A stretch of DNA of 12,552 nt, from NCBI GenBank assembly GCA_964508185.1, contig CAZDSS010000072.1, positions 1-12,552 of the forward strand. Reading direction: 5' to 3'. Positions 1 through 5,499 of the stretch are shown here, piece by piece; the stretch's first letter is position 1; each line of letters opens with the position of its first letter. Made by a program: the position numbers and the translations under genes. Under the pieces are notes generated by a model, which was not told the origin of the DNA, did not search any database, and saw only the letters and a list, made by a program, of their open reading frames with translations. Source of the DNA: CAZDSS01 sp964508185. Lineage in GTDB: Bacteria > Pseudomonadota > Alphaproteobacteria > Sphingomonadales > Govanellaceae.

Positions 1-797
1 GCGTCCACCATGTGATCGGAAAGGACATCCTGCGCTTCCATGCGGTCTACTGGCCGGCCTTCCTCATGGCCGCGGGCCTCAATCCGCCGCGCCGGGTCTT
101 CGCCCATGGCTGGTGGACCAACGAGGGGCAGAAGATCTCCAAATCCCTTGGCAACGTCATCGATCCGTTCCAGATCGTCGCCGAATACGGCCTCGACCAG
201 GTGCGCTATTTCCTGCTGCGCGAGGTGCCGTTCGGCCAGGACGGCGACTTCTCCCGCGCTGCGGTCGTGCACCGGATCAACGGCGACCTCGCGAACGATC
301 TCGGCAATCTTGCCCAGCGTTCGCTGTCCATGATCGCCAAGAATTGCGGCGGCCAGGTGCCGACCCCCGGCAATTTCACGGCGGAGGACAAGGCGATCCT
401 CGATGCGGCCGGCATCGCCCTTCTCGACAAGGTGCGCCAGCACATGGACCGGCAGGAGATCCATCTGGCGCTCGAAGCCATCTGGCGGGTGGTGGGCGAC
501 GCCAACAGCTATTTCGCCGCGGCGGCGCCCTGGGCGCTCAAGAAGACGGATCCCAAGCGGATGGAGACCGTTCTTTACGTGACGGCTGAGGTTCTGCGCA
601 ATGTCGGCCTCCTGATCCAGCCGGTGATGCCGCAATCGGCGGCGAAGCTTCTGGATCAGCTGGCCGTTGCCGAGGATGCGCGCGCGTTCAGCCGGGTCGG
701 GGAGGCGGGCCGCCTTGCCGCGGGTGCCGCGCTGCCCGCGCCCCAGGGCATCTTCCCGCGCATCGTGACCGACGAAGCCGCCGCACGGCAGGCCTGA
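1..797 (+). CDS. metG: Methionyl-tRNA synthetase, 3' part (5' end outside window)
   Basis: This class I synthetase charges tRNA-Met with methionine in the cytoplasm. The reading frame is open from the first bases of the window (in frame from base 3, reading V-H-H-V-I-G-K-D), so the gene starts upstream. The GTG at base 12 is internal, not the start. The class I signature loop appears as KISKS followed by LGN at bases 132-146, a common variant of KMSKS. The rest is the helical anticodon-binding domain, including the alanine-rich stretch around 'YFAAAAPWALKKTDP' and the 'QPVMPQSAAKLLDQL' segment. The protein ends shortly after 'APQGIFPRI', with no C-terminal EMAP/Trbp111-type tRNA-binding domain, so it is the short form. 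The HIGH-motif half is not in the window. It is followed after 11 bases by tatD and probably shares its transcript. Confidence 0.97.
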   Translation, partial: VHHVIGKDILRFHAVYWPAFLMAAGLNPPRRVFAHGWWTNEGQKISKSLGNVIDPFQIVAEYGLDQVRYFLLREVPFGQDGDFSRAAVVHRINGDLANDLGNLAQRSLSMIAKNCGGQVPTPGNFTAEDKAILDAAGIALLDKVRQHMDRQEIHLALEAIWRVVGDANSYFAAAAPWALKKTDPKRMETVLYVTAEVLRNVGLLIQPVMPQSAAKLLDQLAVAEDARAFSRVGEAGRLAAGAALPAPQGIFPRIVTDEAAARQA

Positions 798-808
798 GGA
801 CGAAGGGC

Positions 809-1588
809 ATGTTGATCGACAGCCATTGCCATCTCAACTACGCCGGGCTCGCCGAGAACGAGGCCGACGTGGTGGCGCGCGCCCGCGCCGCCGGGGTTCA
901 GGTGATGCTGACCATCAACACGCGGTTGTCCGAATTCGACGCCGTGCGCGACATCGCGCATCGCCATGACGACGTCTTCTGCACCGTGGGCGTCCATCCC
1001 CACGAGGCGGAGAAGGCGAGCGCCACCGTCGCCGAGATCGTGAGCCGCACTGCGGACCCCCGCGTCGTCGGCATCGGCGAGACGGGGCTCGATTACTATT
1101 ACGACCACAGCCCCCGCGACCTGCAGCAGGAAAGCTTCCGCCGCCATATGGAAGCGGCGCGAGAGACGGGGCTGCCGCTGATCGTCCATACGCGCGATGC
1201 GGACGAGGATTGCGCCCGCATCCTGACGGAAGAAATGGGGAAGGGGGCCTTCACCGGCGTCATCCACTGCTTCACCGCAAGCCGCGCATTCGCCAGGACC
1301 GCACTTGATCTCGGCTTCTTCATCTCGATCTCGGGCATCGTCACCTTCAAGGCGGCGGAAGACCTGCGCGAGACGGTGCGGGAAATCCCCCTCGACCGTC
1401 TGCTGATCGAGACGGACGCGCCGTTCCTCGCCCCAGTGCCCCATCGCGGCAAGACCAATGAGCCCGCCTTCGTCGCCCATGTGGCGGACAAGGTGGCGGA
1501 GCTCAAGGGAGTGACGCGGGCGGAGCTTGAGGCGGCGACCGCGGACAATTTCTTCAGACTGTTCACCAAGGCGAAGAGGGCGGCGTGA
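809..1588 (+). CDS. tatD: TatD-family metal-dependent hydrolase (probable DNase)
   Basis: A 259-residue TIM-barrel metallohydrolase of the TatD family, whose studied members are Mg-dependent 3'-5' exonucleases or DNases. Length is normal for the family. The metal ligands are all visible: DSHCH with H6 and H8 at the first strand, E91 in GIGETGLDYYYD, H127 in IVHTRDA, H153 in GVIHCF, and D203 in IETDAPFLAP. The characteristic RGKTNEP segment follows at residues 213-219. The ATG at 809 is chosen because the family typically begins M-L-I/V-D-S-H-C-H. It lies 11 bases after metG, and a metG-tatD neighbourhood is common in bacteria. The TGA stop overlaps the GTG start of the next gene (GTGA), which suggests translational coupling. 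The actual cellular substrate cannot be told from sequence. Confidence 0.95.
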   Translation: MLIDSHCHLNYAGLAENEADVVARARAAGVQVMLTINTRLSEFDAVRDIAHRHDDVFCTVGVHPHEAEKASATVAEIVSRTADPRVVGIGETGLDYYYDHSPRDLQQESFRRHMEAARETGLPLIVHTRDADEDCARILTEEMGKGAFTGVIHCFTASRAFARTALDLGFFISISGIVTFKAAEDLRETVREIPLDRLLIETDAPFLAPVPHRGKTNEPAFVAHVADKVAELKGVTRAELEAATADNFFRLFTKAKRAA

Positions 1589-2337
1589 AGGTCACGATCC
1601 TGGGCTGCGGCACATCGGGAGGCGTTCCACGGATCGGCAATGTCTGGGGGCGCTGCGATCCCTTGAATCCCAAAAACCGCCGCCGCCGGGTCTCGATCCT
1701 GGTGGAATCCGCGACGACGAAGATCCTCGTCGATACCTCGCCTGACCTTCGCGAACAGTGCCTCGATGCCGACATCCGGCATCTGGACGCCGTCCTCTAC
1801 ACCCACGATCACGCCGACCATACCCACGGGATCGACGACCTTCGCGGCCTCATGCATTGCATGGGGAAACGCATCGATGTCCATGCAAATGCTGCCACCC
1901 TGGCCGTGCTCAGGAAACGCTTCGACTATGTATTCGAAAGCCAGGGCGGCTATCCCGCGATCTGCGACGCCCACGAGATCACCGGGCCGTTCAGGGTGGG
2001 CGATATCGAGGTGACGCCCTTCGAGCAGATCCATGGCGACATCACGTCCCTCGGCTTCCGCTTCGGGCCCGTCGCCTATTCGACCGACCTCAACGAACTC
2101 CCCGAGGCGGCGCGAAACGTGCTGCGCGGCGTCGATCTCTGGATTGTCGATGCGCTGCGCTACGACCCGCATCCGACCCATCCCCATCTCGATCTCACCC
2201 TCGAATGGATCGCGGACGTCAAGCCCAGGCGCGCGATCCTCACCCACATGACCTGGGACATGGATTACGAAGAGCTGCGCCAGCGCCTGCCCCCGGGCGT
2301 GGAGCCGGCCTATGACGGGCTGGTCGTCGAACTCTAG
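1585..2337 (+). CDS. MBL-fold metal-dependent hydrolase, PhnP-like
   Basis: A 250-residue metallo-beta-lactamase-fold hydrolase. The metal-binding motif is THDHADH at residues 73-79, the HxHxDH signature. Further candidate ligands are H149 (in EQIHGD), D168 (in YSTDLNE) and H231 (in ILTHMTW), the typical spacing of the fold. The N-terminus GCGTSGGVPRIG is the classic start of the PhnP/RNase Z-like branch. PhnP is a cyclic phosphodiesterase of phosphonate breakdown, but no phn genes are visible here, and this metG-tatD-linked branch has no assigned substrate that I know of. It starts with GTG at 1585, overlapping the tatD stop by 4 bases. An ATG-only start would lose the conserved N-terminal glycine motif. 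Same operon as tatD. Function beyond 'phosphodiesterase-like hydrolase' is inference. Confidence 0.93.
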   Translation: MKVTILGCGTSGGVPRIGNVWGRCDPLNPKNRRRRVSILVESATTKILVDTSPDLREQCLDADIRHLDAVLYTHDHADHTHGIDDLRGLMHCMGKRIDVHANAATLAVLRKRFDYVFESQGGYPAICDAHEITGPFRVGDIEVTPFEQIHGDITSLGFRFGPVAYSTDLNELPEAARNVLRGVDLWIVDALRYDPHPTHPHLDLTLEWIADVKPRRAILTHMTWDMDYEELRQRLPPGVEPAYDGLVVEL

Positions 2338-2354
2338 CAAGGCCTGACGCACAC

Positions 2355-3545
2355 ATGCTCATCCGCCGCCGCAATCCGGAGGTCCTGCGTCTCACCCTGG
2401 CGCAGGCGCTGGCGGTGCTGTCCAATCTGGGGCATGCGGCCTTCACCGGCCTTGCGGGAGCCATGCTCGCGCCCGATCCGGCTATGGCGACCGTCCCCAT
2501 CAGCTTCATCGTGGTGGGAACGCTGGTGTCCGCCTTGCCCATGTCCTTCTTCATGCGGCGGCACGGGCGCAGGGCAGGGTTCCTGCTCGCGGCGGGCCTC
2601 GGCTTCGCCTGCGGGATCCTTGGCGCGCTCGCCCTGTTCCTTGATTCGTTCTGGCTGCTGTCGCTCGCAAGCTTCTGCCAGGGGATCTATCAGGCCGGAA
2701 TCCAGTATTACCGCTTCGCCGCCATGGAGGCGGCGGATCCTCATGACCATGGCCGGGCGGTCGCGACGGTGCTTGGCGGCGGGCTCATCGGCGCCGTGGC
2801 GGGCCCGTGGATCTTCGCCCGCATGGAAGATCTCTTCGCGCCGCTCACCTTCGTCGGCGTGTTCGTCGCCCTGGCGGGCTTCGCGGCCCTGGCGGTTCTG
2901 GTCTTGTCCGGCGCCAGCGCGGGAAGGCCGGACGCGGCGGAGACGGAGGAGGCCGCCACGCGGCCCCTTGCGGTCATCATGCGCCAGCCCGCCTTCATCT
3001 GCGCCCTAGCGAGCGCCACGGGGGCCTACAGCCTCATGGTGCTGGCCATGACGGCGGCGCCCCTTCACATGGTCGCCTGCGGCCTCACGACGGGTGACGC
3101 GGCAAGCGCCATCCAATGGCATATCCTGGCCATGTTCCTGCCGTCCTTCTTCGTCGGCCGCCTGATCGCGCGCTGGGGCGAAAGCATGGTGGTGGCGACG
3201 GGCGCCATGCTGTTCATGGCCGGAGGCTATGCGGCCATGACCGGCCTCGCGCTCGTCAATTTCCAGCTGGCGCTGGTGCTCGTGGGCGCGGGCTGGAATT
3301 TCCTGTTCACCGGCGGCACGACCATGCTCGCGCGCTGCTATCGGCCGGCGGAGCGGGCCAAGGTCCAGGGCCTCAACGAGATGATGGTGTTCGGCGGCTC
3401 CGCCGTCAGCTCGTTCCTCGCCGGAACCTTGCTGGTGACCGTCGGCTGGGACGCCATCAATCTTGCGGTCATCATCGGCGGCGGCCTGGTGCTGGCGATC
3501 GCGCTGCTGCAATGGCGCCTGCAACGTGCCGCAGCGCGGGCGTGA
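2355..3545 (+). CDS. Major facilitator superfamily (MFS) transporter
   Basis: A 396-residue inner-membrane protein made almost entirely of hydrophobic segments, consistent with 12 transmembrane helices in two halves. The cytoplasmic loop between helices 2 and 3 carries a degenerate MFS motif A, MRRHGRRAGF, at residues 67-76. The longer charged loop around residues 190-215 (GRPDAAETEEAATRP) is the expected central loop between the 6-helix halves. The substrate cannot be predicted. Drug, sugar or metabolite efflux are all possible. The ATG lies 17 bases after the MBL-hydrolase stop, with an AAGG at 2339-2342 as a somewhat distant ribosome-binding site, so it is probably the last gene of the metG operon. 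No intrinsic terminator is visible directly after its stop. Confidence 0.92.
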   Translation: MLIRRRNPEVLRLTLAQALAVLSNLGHAAFTGLAGAMLAPDPAMATVPISFIVVGTLVSALPMSFFMRRHGRRAGFLLAAGLGFACGILGALALFLDSFWLLSLASFCQGIYQAGIQYYRFAAMEAADPHDHGRAVATVLGGGLIGAVAGPWIFARMEDLFAPLTFVGVFVALAGFAALAVLVLSGASAGRPDAAETEEAATRPLAVIMRQPAFICALASATGAYSLMVLAMTAAPLHMVACGLTTGDAASAIQWHILAMFLPSFFVGRLIARWGESMVVATGAMLFMAGGYAAMTGLALVNFQLALVLVGAGWNFLFTGGTTMLARCYRPAERAKVQGLNEMMVFGGSAVSSFLAGTLLVTVGWDAINLAVIIGGGLVLAIALLQWRLQRAAARA

Positions 3546-3666
3546 GCAAGAACGGCGCATCGCGGGCGAAAGGCGCATCAGCGATCACCGAAAAGCCGCA
3601 GGGACGCCCGAAGGCCAAGCGGCGCCAACGCCTTATCCTGCCGCATCGCCCACATAAAAACTTTAC

Positions 3667-3680
3667 ATAATATATATTAT
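3667..3680. repeat. 14-base perfect AT palindrome
   Basis: The sequence ATAATATATATTAT equals its own reverse complement. It sits at the centre of the AT-rich patch, about 125 bases before the small gene at 3804. It could be a regulator site or simply promoter-associated AT-rich DNA. TTTACA at 3662-3667 resembles a -35 box, but nothing like a -10 box lies 16-18 bases downstream. I can assign no regulator. Confidence 0.45.
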
Positions 3681-3761
3681 ACGACAAGCGGATCTGCCGC
3701 TGCCGGTTCGGACAGGTTGTCAAATCCGCTCCTGCGGCTTAGCCTCTCTCCTAGCCATAAA

Positions 3762-3773
3762 AGAACATGTTCT
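3762..3773. repeat. 12-base perfect palindrome AGAACATGTTCT, possible operator
   Basis: A perfect inverted repeat 30 bases before the ATG of the small exported-peptide gene, where a repressor would block transcription or initiation. GAAC/GTTC half-sites recall LexA boxes, but the spacing is 2 bases rather than the 4 of Bacillus-type boxes. The alphaproteobacterial direct repeat GTTC-N7-GTTC is matched only in 7 of 8 fixed positions (GTTC at 3769-3772, CTTC at 3780-3783). The role is an inference from symmetry and position alone. Confidence 0.35.
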
Positions 3774-3803
3774 GTCTGGCTTCTACTATTCGGGGGGTTA
3801 ATC

Positions 3804-3998
3804 ATGAAAATCACGACGGCCGTTCTGGCCCTCATCGTGCTGTCCGCATGCGCGCGGGCCGACGACGATCTTGCGACGCTTCGCTATCACGCCGCCATGC
3901 ATCGCTGGTGCCTGTCGAGCCCGGACGTCAAACCTTGCGCGCCCTATGCGCCGGACCCGACGCAGCTGGCGCAGATCAGCCCGGCAGCCGGAAGATAG
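3804..3998 (+). CDS. Small exported or lipoprotein-like hypothetical protein (64 aa)
   Basis: I do not recognise this family. It starts MKITTAVLALIVLSAC, a short charged N-terminus with a hydrophobic core. L13-S14-A15-C16 fits a lipobox for signal peptidase II. The following A17-R18-A19 before D20-D21-D22 equally fits a signal peptidase I AxA site, so it may be lipidated or secreted free. The mature part is only about 45 residues and has two cysteines, C36 and C45, that could form a disulfide in the periplasm. It is proline-rich near the end. The ATG at 3804 is chosen for the G-rich ribosome-binding site 6-7 bases upstream and because it gives a proper signal peptide. A longer frame reaching back to 3717 uses TTG and has neither. 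It stands alone and converges on the VOC gene 70 bases further on. Confidence 0.6.
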   Translation: MKITTAVLALIVLSACARADDDLATLRYHAAMHRWCLSSPDVKPCAPYAPDPTQLAQISPAAGR

Positions 3999-4068
3999 TG
4001 ATCCGGGTCGGCGCTTGCCGTGGCGCGGCGCCCTCCTCCATTCGTGATCCATTGCGCCGCCGCGCTTG

Positions 4069-4434
4069 TCAGGGCTCGGTCAGCACTTCCAGGAAATGGC
4101 CGTTGGGATCGGTGAAATAGACGCCGCGGCCGCCGTGCCGGTGATTGATCTCGTTTGGCCGCGTGCGGCCGGGATCGGCCCAGTGCGGAATGCCGCGCCT
4201 CCTGATCTCGCCGATCACCCGGTCGAACTCCGCCTCGTCTATGCGAAAGGCGAAATGGCGTGACGAGATCTCGTCGTCGCTTTGCATGAGGTCGATGGAG
4301 GTCGGCCCCGCCCGCAGCACGGTGAAATGGCCCTGCTTGCCTGCGAACTCGAGCCCGATCACCTCCGCCCAGAAGGCGGCCGTCGCATCGGGGTCGCGCG
4401 CCGCGACGATGGTATGGTCCAGAATGACGCCCAT
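4069..4434 (-). CDS. VOC-superfamily (glyoxalase/bleomycin-resistance fold) protein
   Basis: A 121-residue single-chain vicinal-oxygen-chelate protein with two beta-alpha-beta-beta-beta modules, the normal length of a monomer that dimerises. Likely metal ligands are H7 (ILDHTIV), H60 (SRHFAFRI) and E116 (GHFLEVLTEP). The second-module signature GVYFTDPNGHFLEVLTEP is at residues 104-121. VOC members include glyoxalase I, ring-cleavage dioxygenases and fosfomycin- or bleomycin-resistance proteins, and the sequence does not decide between them. The ATG has a clear ribosome-binding site (AAGGAG, minus strand, bases 4445-4450) 10 bases upstream. The gene is monocistronic: it diverges from the outer-membrane protein gene and converges on the small exported-peptide gene. 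No intrinsic terminator is seen in the 70 bases between the two stop codons. Confidence 0.88.
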   Translation of the reverse strand: MGVILDHTIVAARDPDATAAFWAEVIGLEFAGKQGHFTVLRAGPTSIDLMQSDDEISSRHFAFRIDEAEFDRVIGEIRRRGIPHWADPGRTRPNEINHRHGGRGVYFTDPNGHFLEVLTEP

Positions 4435-4492
4435 TGTCTCTCAACTCCTTGTCTGCTTCTTCCAAGGAGCGCTTGACCGCGCGCGGATGTTC

Positions 4493-4505
4493 CCGGACCG
4501 TCCGG
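4493..4505. repeat. 13-base palindrome upstream of the VOC gene
   Basis: CCGGAC-C-GTCCGG is a perfect inverted repeat around one central base. It lies 58 bases upstream of the VOC start codon, a reasonable place for an operator of that gene. GC palindromes of this size do arise by chance in GC-rich DNA, so the regulatory role is only a suggestion. Confidence 0.25.
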
Positions 4506-4633
4506 CCTGCCGCAGGGCCCCACGCCCATGTTGCGACGTCGACACAGCCTTGCGGACCGCGCCCCGACCTTCAAACGCGATTCGAAAATCTCGCCGCAGT
4601 GACCGGATTTTCCTTGATTCGCAATGTCTTATT

Positions 4634-4664
4634 TTGATGCAGCTCGCCGCTTTTTGGCCATAAT
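4634..4664 (+). promoter_or_regulatory. Candidate sigma-70-type promoter for the outer-membrane protein gene
   Basis: TTGATG at 4634-4639 could be the -35 box and CATAAT at 4659-4664 the -10 box. The 19-base spacing is longer than the ideal 17, so the match is moderate. The region is locally AT-richer than its surroundings. If correct, transcription starts near 4671 and gives an untranslated leader of about 160 bases before the ATG at 4834. Confidence 0.4.
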
Positions 4665-4736
4665 TCCGAGGTGTCCGTCACAAAGCAGCCATATTGATGT
4701 GGCGTTTCCGCAACAAGTCTGGGCAATCGACGAGCC

Positions 4737-4810
4737 CCCCGCCCCATGGGCTTGCTGCGGGGAGTCCGGCGGGTCTATGCAAGGGGCGTCGAGCGGAAGT
4801 CACAGCTCGA
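4737..4810 (+). promoter_or_regulatory. Possible structured 5' leader of the outer-membrane protein gene
   Basis: Two inverted repeats lie between the candidate promoter and the start codon. The first pairs CCCCGC (4737-4742) with GCGGGG (4757-4762) around a 14-base loop. The second pairs TCGAGC (4789-4794) with GCTCGA (4805-4810) around a 10-base loop that contains GGA. It ends 10 bases before the AAGGG ribosome-binding sequence at 4821-4825. Long structured leaders with post-transcriptional control by Hfq-dependent small RNAs are well known for outer-membrane protein mRNAs. Whether this one is regulated is inference. The stems are short and I computed no folding energy. Confidence 0.35.
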
Positions 4811-4833
4811 AGTACAACTGAAGGGTTTAGGAA

Positions 4834-5409
4834 ATGCGTATCAAATTGCTCGCAGCCACCATTCTCGCCGCTGGCGTTGCCACTGCCGCTTCGGCCCAGC
4901 AGGCTGACGGTTTCTCCGGCCTCTACATGGGCGGCCAGATCGGCTACGACAGCTACAACGTCGACCTTCGCGACGGTACTGACGCGGTGAGCCTCGGCGC
5001 CGACGGCATCGAAGGCGGCATCTTCGCCGGCTACAACTTCCAGGTCCAGAACTTCGTCGCCGGCATTGAAGGCCAGATTTCGCTCAGCGACGCCGATAGC
5101 GTCATGACCCAGGGACTGGACAGCATCGAACTGAAGGCCCGTGAATCCTACGGCCTGTCCGCCCGCGCCGGTGCGCTTCTTTCCGACAGCGCCCTCCTCT
5201 ACGTGCATGGCGGCTGGCAGAAGACCAAGTTCAAGTTCAACGGCGAAGGCGAACGCTTCGACGCCTGGAAGGTGGGCGTTGGTCTCGAATATCTCGTGAC
5301 CGAGAACGTCAGCACCCGCGCCGAATACAGCTACGTGGACTATGAAAACAAGTACGGCGTGGAGCCCAAGAACAGCGTGTTCCAGCTCGGCGTCGCCTGG
5401 CACTTCTAA
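4834..5409 (+). CDS. Outer-membrane beta-barrel protein (OmpA-like/porin-type, 8 strands likely)
   Basis: A 191-residue exported protein. Residues 1-21 are a clean signal peptide ending ASA before QQ. The mature chain alternates polar and hydrophobic residues in strands with Gly/aromatic pairs such as GLYMGGQIGYDSY (29-41), GGIFAGYNFQ (61-70), FVAGIEGQISL (74-84), YGLSARAGALL (106-116), ALLYVHGGWQK (120-130), AWKVGVGLEYL (144-154) and STRAEYSYVDY (160-170). It ends VFQLGVAWHF, a C-terminal strand with terminal phenylalanine that the BAM complex recognises. It is a barrel without an OmpA peptidoglycan-binding domain, like the small Omp25/Omp31 and OmpW-type proteins of alphaproteobacteria. Most third codon positions are C or G, with many preferred-looking codons, compatible with strong expression. 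The ribosome-binding site is AAGGG at 4821-4825 or TAGGA at 4828-4832. It has its own terminator. The specific ligand or role is unknown. Confidence 0.9.
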   Translation: MRIKLLAATILAAGVATAASAQQADGFSGLYMGGQIGYDSYNVDLRDGTDAVSLGADGIEGGIFAGYNFQVQNFVAGIEGQISLSDADSVMTQGLDSIELKARESYGLSARAGALLSDSALLYVHGGWQKTKFKFNGEGERFDAWKVGVGLEYLVTENVSTRAEYSYVDYENKYGVEPKNSVFQLGVAWHF

Positions 5410-5434
5410 GTCCCGGCAGATACATGCTAACGTG

Positions 5435-5466
5435 GAACGGCCCCATCCCGGGGCCGTTCTTTTTTT
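5435..5466 (+). terminator. Strong intrinsic (rho-independent) terminator
   Basis: GAACGGCCCC at 5435-5444 pairs perfectly with GGGGCCGTTC at 5450-5459 across the 5-base loop ATCCC, and seven T residues follow at 5460-5466. It starts 25 bases after the outer-membrane protein stop codon. It should release most transcripts there, and it is the only clear intrinsic terminator I see in the window. Confidence 0.93.
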
Positions 5467-5499
5467 GCCTTTCCGGAACCCCGCGACCGAGCAACCCGT

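Larger units (their letters stand above)
3546..3803. other. Intergenic spacer with AT-rich patch and two palindromes
   Basis: A 258-base gap between the MFS gene and the small exported-peptide gene. Its left part is GC-rich and holds a direct repeat, GGCGCATC at 3554-3561 and 3572-3579, of no evident function. A sharply AT-rich patch at about 3653-3682 (26 of 30 bases A or T) stands out against the GC-rich surroundings and would be easy to melt. The right part holds a second palindrome at 3762-3773 and a G-rich ribosome-binding site (GGGGGG at 3792-3797) for the gene at 3804. I see no hairpin with a T-run that would terminate the operon to the left. The promoter of the gene at 3804 should lie in this gap, but no match to a good -35/-10 pair was found. 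Confidence 0.6.
4435..4833. other. 399-base divergent intergenic region
   Basis: This spacer separates the divergent VOC and outer-membrane protein genes and should hold both promoters. I see no convincing gene in it. From left to right it holds the VOC ribosome-binding site, an odd-centred GC palindrome at 4493-4505, the palindrome CGACGTCG at 4534-4541, a less GC-rich stretch from about 4570 to 4670 with an inverted repeat (GAAAATC 4584-4590 against GATTTTC 4606-4612) and a candidate promoter, and then a leader of about 160 bases with two possible hairpins. Open frames crossing it have no coding character or ribosome-binding site. Confidence 0.7.

Noticed and set aside
1099..2352. 417-codon minus-strand frame opposite tatD and the MBL-fold gene
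   Set aside because: It spans two well-supported genes in antisense and has no motif. GC codon bias explains it.
3717..3803. N-terminal extension of the small exported protein to a TTG at 3717
   Set aside because: It would bury the signal peptide 29 residues inside the protein, and it lacks a ribosome-binding site. The ATG at 3804 has both features.
3999..4068. Possible bidirectional terminator between the small gene and the VOC gene (GCGCGGCG 4023-4030 with CGCCGCGC 4058-4065)
   Set aside because: The loop is 27 bases and there is no T-run on either strand, so it does not meet the standard of an intrinsic terminator.
4434..4821. Short open frames in the divergent spacer (for example 4434-4637 and 4624-4821)
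   Set aside because: They have no ribosome-binding site, no recognisable domain, and overlap the candidate promoter and leader of the outer-membrane protein gene.
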